From Pholis gunnellus (Eukaryota > Chordata > Actinopteri > Perciformes > Pholidae), in NCBI GenBank assembly GCA_910591455.2, contig OU342806.1, forward strand, positions 10,616,926-10,680,925: a stretch of DNA of 64,000 nucleotides, in the 5' to 3' direction. Position 1 is the first letter of the stretch, and every line of letters begins with the position of its first letter. The notes beneath the pieces are model-generated. The model had not been told where the DNA came from. It was given only the letters and a program-made list of their open reading frames with translations, and did no database searches. Position numbers and translations under genes: made by a program. This document shows positions 28,481 to 40,500 of the stretch, piece by piece.

Positions 28481-30069
28481 CCAATCACACACTATGTATG
28501 TAAGAGGGATAAAAAAAGTGCCCTCAAGATGCCCCTATCTAGTCTATTTATTTGGCTTTTATCCCGAAAAAAGTTTTTATTTTATTGTTGTGCATCTAAA
28601 ACCTGTGCTTTTTGTAAATAGCATTCTGTTTTAAGTGGTTTACATTTTCCATGTTTATAGGATGCACCCATTTCAATACTCTTCAGCAAAATAAATGCAT
28701 AAAGAACAAAACATCTCTAATGGCCCTCACTGGAAATTATCTCTGTACAAGTCTCTAATGGTGCTGTCAGGAGTGAGTTTCAAACCATTAAGCAATTTGC
28801 GGTGAATCAGGGCACACCAAAATAAATTGAATTCACAGTTGCTGTGGTTGAAACTTCACCAGACAGATGGAGAAGAATATGCTCACACTGTATTTCTAAA
28901 AGAATAGGCTCAGGAAAATCCAAAGCACGACCATATTTGGTTTTATACAAAGCATATTAAATGATGATGTTAAATTCAATGCCTTTTCCTCTTTTCAACC
29001 TGCCATGACAGCACACAGACATTTCAATCGACTATGCGAATAGTAAAAGCAAAAGAAGTTAAAAGAGAAATCCATTCTCCGTCTCTCTTCATCCTTCATT
29101 CATAATGTGCGTATTTAGGTTTTAGGTCAAATTTAATACTGAACATATACCACAGAAGCCCTCAAAACTTTTGGCGCCTTGACATCTTTATGATTACAGA
29201 GAGTTTATATATAGGCAGCATGACATCAGCCATGAAAATATACATGATGAATTAATTAGCTGAGATTTAATGGTTAACAATTTACGGAACTGTGTCCCAA
29301 AGCTTCCTACGCCTTTGTGTTGTGTTAGACCTCAATTCACAAACCTCTGGGAGCAGCCGCGAGGATCCTTATTTCTGTCCTCAGGCATTGTTCATCACTA
29401 TTCTTACTGTACGTCAGTGGCACAGAGAGAAAAGGCTTTGGACTTGTTCTGCATTGCAAACTCATTTGCATCTAGGAAAAATAATTATATTAAATGTTTC
29501 TACAAAAGGTGACCACACATAATACTTATTTTATGAAATGATAGAGATAACAAGTTTAATTTCCTGGTGTAGGTTATTTTCAGAGACACATTTCTCCTCC
29601 AACTGAGGTACACTGTGAACATTATAATTGTTTGCTATTAATACTAAACCCAATCCTCAGATGTCAAATTAAATATTGGTCACCAGAACATATTTTTAAT
29701 AAAAGCTTGTAATAACAATTAAATCACTTATTACTCAAACTGCATTCAAGTATTCTGTTTAACGCAAATACAGGTTTACTATCTAGTGACTTTATCTGCA
29801 TTTCCTCATTAAATGTTTTTTAGGGGGTAATTATTTGAAGAAATAGCCATTATAACTACGTTAAAACAATTAGTTCTGAAATGAAATACAATTGAATTAT
29901 ATATCCCCGAATAAAACAAGTTACATTCTCAATTCAGTCCTAATTAGCCCTATTAGAAAACGCACTATACGCTAAATAAATACCAGAAAAAAAAACACTT
30001 TAAAAGGATACCAAATAAATGACACACAAAAAAAAAAACACCCCTCTACCAAAATCACATGCATGCGCA

Positions 30070-30091
30070 CATACACACACACACACACACA
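30070..30091. repeat. (CA)n microsatellite
   Basis: Ten or so CA units with one interruption. Confidence 0.9.
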
Positions 30092-30856
30092 GCTACAGGG
30101 CTTACACAGTTTGTCACTGTCAGGTTTAACCACACAGCACAGTAAGAGTAGCCCAAACGTTCTGGCTGCATTTTATCTCCCTATGAAAGACTCTACCGGC
30201 AGCTCTTCACTAGTAATGAACTTCCTAAACTAACGGTTGTTACCCAGCATGGTGACAATATCACCAGTCAACACAAACAATCAATCGCATCTGCTGCAAT
30301 AACATTGAAAGGAAGTGCCTCCAATTTATCTTTATTAAATCAATAGGGATTTGATAGCCTTACCTGCAGTGGAGTGCTTTGCCCAGTGTTGGAGCTGTAA
30401 GTGTCTAGTGCATTGGGACAGGGGGAGATCTCTGGTTCACTTGTTGTTTGTCGGGGATGGGGTAGTTTGCTGTGTGGCTGGAAGCGACACTCCTAAGGGC
30501 CCACTGTGAATAGAGGTCAGGATAATAGACACAGTCACACAACAAAGACTGATAATCCTGTCTCGCCCCACAGCTCCCGTGTTGCAATCAGACATTTTTA
30601 GGGCAGTTAAGCTGCAGCGAGGGGCGGCTGAATGAACCGCGGTTAGCAAAGACTCCCAAGCTCCCATTATGGACAGTAACCGGTGTCAATTCGCAGCAAT
30701 TAGACCACTCAGATGTGTCAGTAGACAGGCCTCAAATTAATAAATAAATAACGTCGACCACAAGTGCTCGCTGATACAGCCTTTTGAGTCATTTGAGTCT
30801 CCCAGTGGTCCATTTCAGAGCAGAACACTTAGTCCTTCAAAAAGTGACGAGGTGTA

Positions 30857-30879
30857 CCTCCTCCTCCTCCTCCTCCTCC
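30857..30879. repeat. (CTC)n trinucleotide repeat
   Basis: Seven CTC units. Confidence 0.9.
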
Positions 30880-31996
30880 CCACTTATCCTGGTTGACCTT
30901 TGAGTGAAAATAGTCCTTAGTGAGCAAATTGCTTAAATCTGCTTCCACTGGTCGTCAGAAACATTTGTTTAAAGTGGCACAGTTCCTTTAACGCTGGTTC
31001 AGTTTGAACTGCTGAGATAAACAAAACAGTCAGCAAGACCACTTCTACTCTTATTTCCTGGAGTACTTGTTTCAAATCTGACACAAGCTTTAGCTTTAAC
31101 TTGAACAACTTGTAATTTAACAGTGAAGATACTCAATAAATGAAGACTTGGGATACATATATCTCCCATCTGATATTGAAAGCTGTGGACATGTACAGAC
31201 CAAGGTTGTTGCCTTCGGCCTCAGAGTAAAGAGGAGCCAAAGAGTAGCCTCAGGCTCACCACCGTGTTGTCTCTATAACACAATGTTTTCTTGAGAATCA
31301 TCACAATCTGGAGAATGTTACCTCCACATTAGGCCTGTTTATTTGTGGACTATTCACTTCTGTAATTGTGTTCGACTTCTTGGCAGTGATATATTCACTC
31401 ATAATAAATGATTTGGTAGGGGGAATATGGTGATCATTATTTTGACATAGATTTTTTAAAGATGATTTTCTATGAGAACAGACACAGAACAGAGTAGAGT
31501 TTTTTGGTCTGACAACATGCTGGAAATGTAATAATGCTACTCTGCGAAATTAGTCAATTGTGGAGTTTTGGATGGAGAATACACAATACTGTTTATGGTT
31601 ACTTTTTCTCAGGGCCTCGTGTCTCATATTGTGCCCTTTTACACAGAACAAAGCAAAAAGGACACAAAGCAGTGCCTCTGTATTTGACTTGGAGCACTCT
31701 GTCAAGAGGAAGTCATTACTTCAGAATAAGGGGTAGCTAGGCCTTGCTGCCCGACTTCAACTGAATACCTCACCTTTCACCAATGCATAAGTAATGTGCC
31801 GACTGTCTTTGATCTGTTGGAGGTGATAACTTCACACGCATGTGGACACCTTCCACTGATAGAAGAGGCTCTGCTCTGTCCAAATATGTGTCAACAGACA
31901 TCATGCTCACAGAAAAGTACTGAGGAGAAAAAGATGAACAGGGAGAGCTCATGATGGACAAACACCAGTGCAAAGAAAAACATGGGAAAATGCATT

Positions 31997-32070
31997 TATA
32001 TTTCAACTAGGGCTGAAACTAATGATTATTTCCCTCATAGATAAATATTTTTTTTCTAAATGTATTTATT
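31997..32070. mobile_element. Truncated 'GGGCTGAAACTAA' element
   Basis: CTAGGGCTGAAACTAATGAT is the terminal sequence of the same family as the element at 16,596. Only the end is recognisable. Confidence 0.45.
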
Positions 32071-33389
32071 TCTCAAAAACGAAGAAAAAAGAGGAGTCTA
32101 ATCCTTGGAAAGTTGGACCCCTACCATTACATTTCAATGAATCTGTGGTTAGGGGTCAACTTTTCTCAGCAGAAAAAAACACATAATGACAACTGCCAGC
32201 GGCTCTCCAATGGCCGTAGAGGACACTTCAGCTTGTGATAACCCCCCCGAGAAACCACAGAAGCCTGTAAAAACCCCTCTCCTTTTCCAGCAGGTTAGAT
32301 AGGGTGTCTGTTCCTGGACAGTCAGACACCGTGACACAGCTGAAAAAGGGTAAAAAGATAACATAGTAAAGTGAGCACACAAAGCACTCCCCTGAGAGGT
32401 CAAAGCGAAGACAAGTCCTCCTTTCAGACAGAGAAAAACAAAAGCCTGTGTGACTTTCAACACGCCTACTTTACCAAAGTGCCCAAACAGTGTGAAATGA
32501 AGGGTCATCATGTAATAATGGTGATATTAAAAATATTATAATTGCCTCTCATTTCCATTTCAGATTTAAGCTGTGAAAATTTGACCAGTAATGGCCCAGC
32601 CCTCGCTGAGGCAATTTATTTAATCCTTATTCACCACTGTGAGGTGGTGGGGAAAGTGAACACAGAGTCTGCAAAAGGCAATATTTAACTCCGTCCATGC
32701 CTCATAAATTTATTTTTATATTTCATGATTCAAATACCTCTACATTCTTAAAAAAAATAGGCAGCAGAACATTTTGTACAACTGTTGTCTACAAGAGCAA
32801 ATACATCTTTAGTTCTCTCTATATCGCAGTGAATGAGACAGAAAACGGGTTGAGTTTAGCCAAGGGAACTTATTAGCAGAGCGCCCCAGGGAAAAGGGAA
32901 GAGAGGCTCTTCTTCGTCAGAGATGGCTGGAATGCCATGAGCATCCTCTGCCGGTAAAGAAACACTTCAAACGGCTAGCCCCTAATGAAACACACCAGAG
33001 AGGCACTACACTAATTAATACACAACCTGCATGAATAACCCATATGTGTATACTCGGAGTTCAATCTTACATTATAAGCATCTACCATTGCACCAGATTC
33101 TAATGAAAACATACATTAACTCTGGGGAGTAGTGGGTTAAAATGTACTCAGTATCATAATGTATGCAGATGACAGTGTGTTAAACATCTGTTTATACCTC
33201 GTCATCGTATGCAGTTTCCTTTTTTTTAAAGAAGACTTCATCTGTAGAGGCAGAGGAAATAAAGCAGGCATTATGTATGAGCCCTTCAGTTTAGCTGGGT
33301 TACCTGAATAAATAAAGGAAGTGGTGGAGACAGTATGATCATTGTGTTCAGGTGACAACATTGTATCTCCAATTGTTTTTTTTTTAATT
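32071..33389. other. Non-coding stretch
   Basis: No exon, RNA gene or large repeat recognised. A 120-codon minus-strand frame here has no domain and no support. Confidence 0.6.
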
Positions 33390-33585
33390 TAGGTCTGCAA
33401 TTAACAATCATTTTTAATACTGATTATTCTGACAATGCTAATTTTTTGGTTTACTCACTGCACTACAGCTTGTGATCACTCAAAAGCCCAAAGAAGTTTA
33501 TTATCATATATGACAAAGAGAAACATCAAATCTTCATATTTTATAAGGTCCAACCAGCAAATATCTGGCATTTATGACTAAACTA
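33390..33585. mobile_element. Fragment of the 'GGGCTGCAACTAA' family, interrupted by a GATA array
   Basis: GGTCTGCAATTAACAATCAT, AAAAGCCCAAAGAAG and TTTATAAGGTCCAACCAGC follow the order of the family. The sequence then runs into the GATA array, so a second element appears to have inserted into it. Confidence 0.45.
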
Positions 33586-33707
<122 letters not shown>

Positions 33708-33880
33708 ATACTTTATTCATCCCTAAGGGGGAAATTAGTTTATAGCAGCAGCAATTTAAAAATAAAGGAGTAAAATAAAATATTACATATTGAAATGCAC
33801 AATATATACAGTACAATAAAATAACAGAGCAGATATTAAATTTGAAGAAATAGAATAATACAAATTAAGATAAAATAGAA
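33708..33880 (-). mobile_element. LINE 3'-end sequence abutting the GATA array
   Basis: GATACTTTATTCATCCCTAA followed by GGGGGAAATTAG and AGCAGCAGCAA is the familiar fish LINE 3' end read in antisense. The tetranucleotide array would be its tail. Family not assigned. Confidence 0.5.
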
Positions 33881-36800
33881 TAAAAATCTAAAAATCAAAA
33901 GAAATCAATGAATCAACCAATAATGATTGGAAAATTCAAACAAGTAATCAACTTTAAGCTATTAAAATATCTATGAAACTTTACTATATATTGATCATAT
34001 AACCCGATGTTCTGTGTAATATTTCATCATTGTCTAATCAACAGAAAAGTTTGTCAATGAAAAATTTGATAATTTGAAGTAAAGCCCAAACAATAATTTA
34101 GCAACAATATTATCTGATCGCTGATGTATCTGACAAATGATTAACAAGAGATTGCAGTAAAGAAACAGCTTTGTAAAAAGTCATATCATAACTTATAAAT
34201 GCTATTCCCAAAATAGTGATGTCAAGATATGATCATTTGATATCATGGTTATTGACAGGGGAAATTTTCACGGTTTTCACAATTCTAAATCATAATATTA
34301 CTAATATGCCTATAGCTAATAAATTTAAATATTCATTAACATCAACTATATCCTTTTACCTTGTTAAAGTAATCCATAGCGGTTATTGGCATAAAAACAC
34401 ACAGGTCAAATGATTAGGAAATAAAAGATTGTATTTTCATTGATAAACAAATGAAGTTGAACAGGTCATAATTCCCTCTCTAATATCTATTGCTGTGAAA
34501 ACATCGCCTTCAAACAACTGTATTTATTTAAGTTTCTCACCAAAGCTACATTTTACAAGATTACATTTGGACACATCATGATAAAGTTATAATTGACTTA
34601 CGTCCAATATACATTTTTACTGAATGGAGCTTTAACGCACCATAATGTAACTAAATGGAACCTCTGTACATTATAACAACAGCTGTTAGCTATTGATGAA
34701 AACATTACTAGCCCTCCTCCTGACGATTTCAGCACAGGCCGATAACAATCAGTAATCAGTAAAAGCAGTAAAAATAATTCACACTATAGGTAAACTGTAT
34801 AATTATTCCATGGTTCACATGACTCCCTATTGTATATATCCAAAATGCTCCCACATTTAAGGCACCTTTATTTGTGGGTATAAGGCTGGAATGTCAGTTC
34901 ACTCTGATATTTTTACAGCCATTCTTCTCAACGCTTCAGGTGAATGGCACGACTCTCACACAAAACAAACCGGTGTTACGTGACTCACGCGAGAGGAGAT
35001 TTCACTGCACACACACAAACAAACGTGTCTCGCGAGACTGGTTTTTACAGGGCAACAATGCAGGAATCAAGACACGGTAAGAATCCAAGCTTCTACAATT
35101 CTTTCGGTTTTGAAACTGTGGCGTTATACGACCGCTGTAATGGCAAAAATTGGTAATCCAACATCCCTATCCCACACCTGCTCTATTAATAGTAAATAGT
35201 TCTAGACTTTGTTTCAATATTTCCTTTTAAAAGTTTTGAACAAAATGCTCCAAAGTAAAGAGAAACATATGGCACATGGTGTTTGGCCAAACAATAGCCA
35301 ATGTTTACCTGTAAACCAGAAACACAAACCACTTTGAGACTTGCAGCTGCTGCAACACGTTCTCTACAGTATTCCCAAGATCTGTGTCAAAAAAACCAGC
35401 TTGTACCATGAAATAGATTGCCGGGACTATGAAAAACCACCATGTGGGTACAATAATAACACATTGTCTACAGACACATGGGCTGTAGCAGTAATCTTCA
35501 GATCTCCTTAGTGAGGAAATATAGATATTTGTAAGAGCACTGAAGGGATTAGGCAGGGTTTTTACCTCCTGCGGTACATGGCCCGAGTCATGCTGGGAGC
35601 ACCAGGAGCTCTGTGGAAGTCTGGTGAGGAAGAAGAGGATTTGACCTAGCTGCTGCATTATTCTGATATGACCCAAACAAAGCCATCAGCATGGGACCAG
35701 AACAGGGGGGCAGTCTGTGTCTGTCTCTTATCCTCCCTCTGTATTAGGAATATAATGACATCATTAACAAGATAATCTCTAATGTTAAGATGCAATATCT
35801 TCAGAAAGGAATTTGCTATGTGAGCAATTAACACCGTATAAATAAAGCATTTTAAATGCCCTAACGAATATAGTATTATTCTATACAGTGACTGCATCTT
35901 ACTTGAAAGGCCCATTAAGTGAGAGCATTATTTAAAAGAAATGTACAGCAGTCGTCTGAACAGGCTTTCCTCCGACCTATTAGTTCACACTGCTGGTGTA
36001 CAGATACAGCTATTAACCCTCTCAGTGATTCTCCTGAGTTAATTCCAAATGAAAAATAAATTGAGTTGCTCCCTACACTTTCATAACATTTCCTCCTCAG
36101 ACTAAATGGGCTCCTTTATGAGAAAAGACACACTGTTGTTAATGATTTTATAAGCAGGGAGCCCACCTGACATCCTGTTTTCTATTACTGTTCTTTATTC
36201 AATTTGCAGGGCGCGCTGCAGGTGACCTAACCTATAAAAGGGCACTCCAAATTAAATTATCAGAGCTCCTTGAAATTTTATAAATTCAGAATCGGCCTCA
36301 CAGAGGGATCTCATACCAGAAACTAATGGCTTCACCTTTAGCTTTGAATAAATCAATTGCACCAAAGGTTAGAACACATCATGCCAGGATGTATCAATGC
36401 AGTTTTTAACATCATAACATGTCGTAATTTTGGAAGTGTGAATGGCAGGTGTATGAGGTCATACGGGAGAAAGTGTGTGTACCTTTATGTGTGCACACAC
36501 ATATGATTACTGAATCTGTCTTGAAGACCAACAAGCACAGTACAAGCCAAATAAGTAAAAACAATAAATATATCATGTAATGTATATACAAATATATTAT
36601 GTAATTTCATTCACTGCTTTGGTTAAATGGTTAAATGGTTTATATTGCACATCACATGCTTAAAATTAAGAATTAAAAAAAAAAAAAAAAAAAATCTACA
36701 GGAGAGCTGAAATGATTAGTCACACGCAAATATGGATAATTGATTCATCGTATAAAGCTTAGTTTATACTTGCCGTATTAGTGAAGCCGGCGCGAGCCGC

Positions 36801-37860
36801 ACACGCCAGAAAATTACGTAATCACGGCCATTATTATGTTCATTATGAACAATAAATTATTACAAATGTGCATAAAAGACAATGTAAAAGCAGAATCCTC
36901 ATTATATTTAAATTGAAAAAGCATTTGCTTTAATTGGTTTTGATATATTGATCAGTTTTCTTTCCGTGAACTATTTCTATTTGAAGACAGTTCCAAAACT
37001 TCCTATAAAAGCAATACAGATCACGTTATTTTGTGCAGTTGTGAAAAGTGGCAGTGTAAAGATGTGTCACCTCAATAGGGTCCCCTTTATCCTTGAAAGA
37101 GCACGAGCTCTTTCCAGTGTCATTTTGTTCCAGTCAGTAACCTAACAAGAGGTTGGTGACAGAAAAAAAAGGCCCAATCAGTAACACTTGTTGCACCTGA
37201 GAACATGGAAATTTTTGACTTCTGTGTTTGAGAAAATGGAAAACATTGTCTTGTAAAGAAGTCAGGAATATGGATAGGATCATTCAACTGTGTTCAATCT
37301 GAGTCAGTACAAATTCCTTTATGAAGCAGTCAAGCGTGAAGGAAATTCATTTGTAAATTGCACTCCATCTTTGGAGAAATTGCTCCTTTTTCAAATTCAA
37401 GTCCAGATGCAGAATTGACACAGAGCATGTTTCATATATCTGCACAGGGATTTCAACTGAGTTAAGTGTATTTCAGTTCATCACATTGAATCTGACTGCC
37501 TTCAGGAATGTGCCATTTTTTATTTTTTATTATTTTTAGTTTTTTTGGTAAAACAATATATTAGTGGTTTATTTACCAGGAGATGAATATTATATGTGGA
37601 TATGGTCACCCTATTCAATGTGACAGTAAAACAGAGGTCTAAAATTTCAAAAATGGTGAACTCCAGTGTTACTCTATACCAACTTGAATTTGACCCTTTC
37701 AAAATAAAGTTAGGAATCAAGGAAGGTAAGAAAAAGCAATAATATTGAGACACTGAAGTCCTCTTCTCTACAGAGTGAAATAAAGCACCTTTTGATTATG
37801 GACTTGGTTGGTCAGTCACACACAAGAACTTTAAACCGGTGACCCATCCAATTACTTTTA
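33881..37860. other. Non-coding stretch with degraded transposon pieces
   Basis: From about 34,200 to 35,170 the sequence resembles a decayed dispersed element (TCATGGTTATTGACAGG…TTTTCACGGTTTTCAC). It includes the CpG-rich palindrome TCTCGCGAGA (35028-35037). A 21-A run lies at about 36,676. A 123-codon minus-strand frame (35305-35676) shows a hydrophobic stretch but nothing recognisable. Confidence 0.5.
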
Positions 37861-37868
37861 CAATTATG

Positions 37869-38666
37869 CAGTGGTGGGCCGTCAGGGCCTGCAAGGCCTT
37901 CTCTGCTGGCCAGAATCACAAAGTTACACTACATGTATTATAATTTATAATATAATAAATAAATGTATCTTATTTTCTCATTGCACAGCTACTGTGTTCC
38001 TCAGTTACTCTGCTTCCAGTGCAGCTTGTTTTAAGTAGAGCCTTTATCCAATCAGATTTCACCTCTGTGTCTCTAGGTAAGAAGAGAGGCCCCAGGCCTG
38101 CAGACTCACAAGTGAATCCCTTTTGCAGTTTAAGTGAATGGGGACGATGTTGATTGTCATAGTGTTCAACCAATCAGATCTTTAGTTTGACATGTTGGGC
38201 GTATACTTTGACGTGCAAGAGCCTGCTAGCTGGCCTAGCCATACGTGATTGGTCAGTGGCCTAGCGTGACATGTTGACATGCGACTTTCCAAACCCACGT
38301 GGTGACTTTTGTTGTCAAAAGCTACTAGTGACAAATCTAGCGACTTTTTCTGGTGTTATTGGAGACTTTTCTGGTGTTTTGAATCTGACTTGAAAGCACG
38401 TACCGCTCTGCGCTGTCGTGAATGAGCAGCGGGTGCTGCCGTGAGCCGCCCCAAAGCACTCACAGGCGGACTCTCTCGCGCATAGCAGTCCCAGCTGCAG
38501 TCAGAGCAGAGAGGAGATGTATCTGTATCATGTATCTGCACTCTGCAGTTAGTGCATTTATGGGTTTTGAGCTTTATTTTTACACAAAACAAATAATAAC
38601 CGTAGCTGTGTTTCAGCTGCAGGACAGCAGTGAAGGCCCAGGTATAAAATGCACGGCCCGCCACTG
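37869..38666. mobile_element. hAT-type non-autonomous transposon with target duplication
   Basis: Left end CAGTGGTGGGCCGT and right end ACGGCCCGCCACTG form 14-bp terminal inverted repeats with one mismatch. Flanks CAATTATG (37861-37868) and CAATTACG (38667-38674) match at 7 of 8 positions, as for a hAT 8-bp target duplication. Length 798 bp. The overlapping frames on both strands (114 and 155 codons) show no transposase motif. Confidence 0.8.
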
Positions 38667-38674
38667 CAATTACG

Positions 38675-40101
38675 CCAAGTGGTTTCAAATGCGTTATCAA
38701 AACCTGTCAGATACTTCCAGGGACATCCACTTTGACTCTAGAAACACTTTAGCAAATAGGAGCTTCACTAGCCAGTGTAACAAATGGAAATGGGTAGCCT
38801 CGAAAACCTTGCATCTCTTAAGTTTAACTCGGTTGAAGAATCACTGCTTGTATGCTGGCTGTTTGACAGTAACATTGATCTCTAAATAACATGCAGGCTT
38901 ATGGCCACTTGTGTATGAAAAGATGTTTGAAAAATTAGTAGATACAAGTTTTGAGGGTTCAGCTCTTACTGACGTCCTTGGTGGCAATATATGGAAAAAA
39001 GGAAAATGCGTAGACTTTTTACATCATTTTAAATACAGTGAAATTTCTCTGAACTAACTTTACGGTGACATTTAAATCAATCGTTCATCAAAGTCAAAAA
39101 ATGTTAAATGTGAGAGTCAAAGACCGTTAGTATTTAGACTCAGTTATACATAAATAATCAGGCTCTTCACAGTACATATGATGGCAGTATGGCACACTCA
39201 CACGCTGAAGAGGAAAATGCTGTTGGCTGCTTTGTTCCTATTGTCCGGTTGTGAGAGGAAGCAGACCATAACCTGACTCCTGACCACCAGGCTACTTGAA
39301 CCGAGAGCCAAGACCCCCTCTTTCCACTCCATCTCTAAACCTACGAAACAATACAGTGTGTGGGTGGTGAAGATACAAAATTCCTGTCTGCCCTCACATC
39401 TACAGTAGCAGTCACATTCCAACTAAATACCATACGAAAATAAATGAAACATTATCTGTCATTAATTTACTTATAACAAGATCCTGCTTTTATATTCTAA
39501 GTTTCATTGGGAAAAGGATCATTCACTCGTTCACAGCTCCCTATATAATCAACATTCAATAGTAAAAGTGAGCAGTAAGTTTCCATTTTGAAAACTTTTA
39601 GAAAAATTTGCATTTGACAGGTGTAATGTTGCACATGTGTAAAAATGTCTGAGCATCTTTGAGATGTGACGCAATGCATTGTGGGGATGTTAGCAGGAAG
39701 TCCATGGCATGGACACTATTTTTTTCATTCCATAGGCCTCTTTCACAGCAGACAAAGCATCTTTTGTGAAAGAGGCCTATTGTGGGACTTGTTGATAGGA
39801 CTATAAAGGGCATACATTTCACAGTTCAAAAGGCTTAACCACAAGTTTTAAAATCCTGTAAATGTAAAAAAAAATTGGGTTGCAATCCACGTCCCTTTAC
39901 ATGCTTCTCAATCACTTCTGCCTTGAAGTCGGCCCCCGGACCCGCAGGCTACCAGCTTTGCAGTAGCTAACGTATGTAAAAAGTCCTCTTTCCTCCTCCC
40001 AACGTTAGTTGGTATGGAAAACCATATTTCACACAAATGCCTAACATATTTAAAAAGTAATTTATACAGACCTCGCTGCAGCTAGTAGTTGCTGCTATTA
40101 G
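38675..40101. other. Non-coding stretch with a 16-bp inverted repeat
   Basis: No exon recognised. A perfect hairpin lies at 39732-39780. A CpG-containing patch is seen near 39,930-39,980. Confidence 0.6.
39732..39780. repeat. Perfect 16-bp inverted repeat (hairpin)
   Basis: ATAGGCCTCTTTCACA at 39732-39747 is exactly complementary to TGTGAAAGAGGCCTAT at 39765-39780, separated by a 17-nt loop. Confidence 0.95.
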
Positions 40102-40500
40102 TTACCATAGACTCTATATAGGAAGTGGATGTGGTCACCATGATGTCACCCATTAGTGGACTACCATTTTAAAGCTTTGAGTTTGGCATTTTGGTCGTCA
40201 CCATCTTAGTTATAGGCCGTCGCCATCTTGTTTTTTTGGAACCAGAAGTGATGAACGATGGTAGCCCAAAGTACAAATGAAGACTGAATTAGACACTTTT
40301 AAGTGACCAAAATGTTACAATTAACTCTTGTGAACTGAAAACACACTGTGAAAGGGTTAAAGTTCTCAGACAAATACCAGGACAACTCCAAGACCGAACA
40401 ACAACTTGTCAATCACAAGGTAGCCACGTCCTAAAGCATGCCCTGCGTTGTTGTAGATTTTACTCTAAACGGGACCAATATTTATAAAATGAACATTGTG
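40102..40500. mobile_element. Dispersed teleost repeat ('ATAGACTCTATATA' type)
   Basis: TTACCATAGACTCTATATAG, GATGTCACCCATTAGTGG, TTTGAGTTTGGCATTTTGG, GTCGCCATCTTG and TGGAACCAGAAGTGATGAAC are consecutive blocks of a repeat I know from many percomorph genomes. Right end uncertain. Confidence 0.6.

Larger units (their letters stand above)
28481..31996. other. Non-coding desert, segment 4
   Basis: No coding exon recognised. Holds a CA repeat (30070-30091) and a CTC repeat (30857-30879). Confidence 0.65.

Noticed and set aside
30070..30091. Considered whether any dinucleotide array was a CRISPR array
   Set aside because: No repeat-spacer pattern anywhere; all arrays are simple microsatellites and the genome is vertebrate.
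32149..32511. 120-codon minus-strand frame
   Set aside because: No recognisable protein; composition like other chance frames in the region.
35305..35676. 123-codon minus-strand reading frame with a hydrophobic stretch, followed by an 85-codon frame
   Set aside because: No recognisable domain, no signal peptide at the start, no supporting splice structure, and the surroundings are ordinary AT-rich DNA.
38422..38889. 155-codon plus-strand reading frame
   Set aside because: It starts inside the hAT-type element and runs out of it across the target duplication; no transposase or other motif seen.
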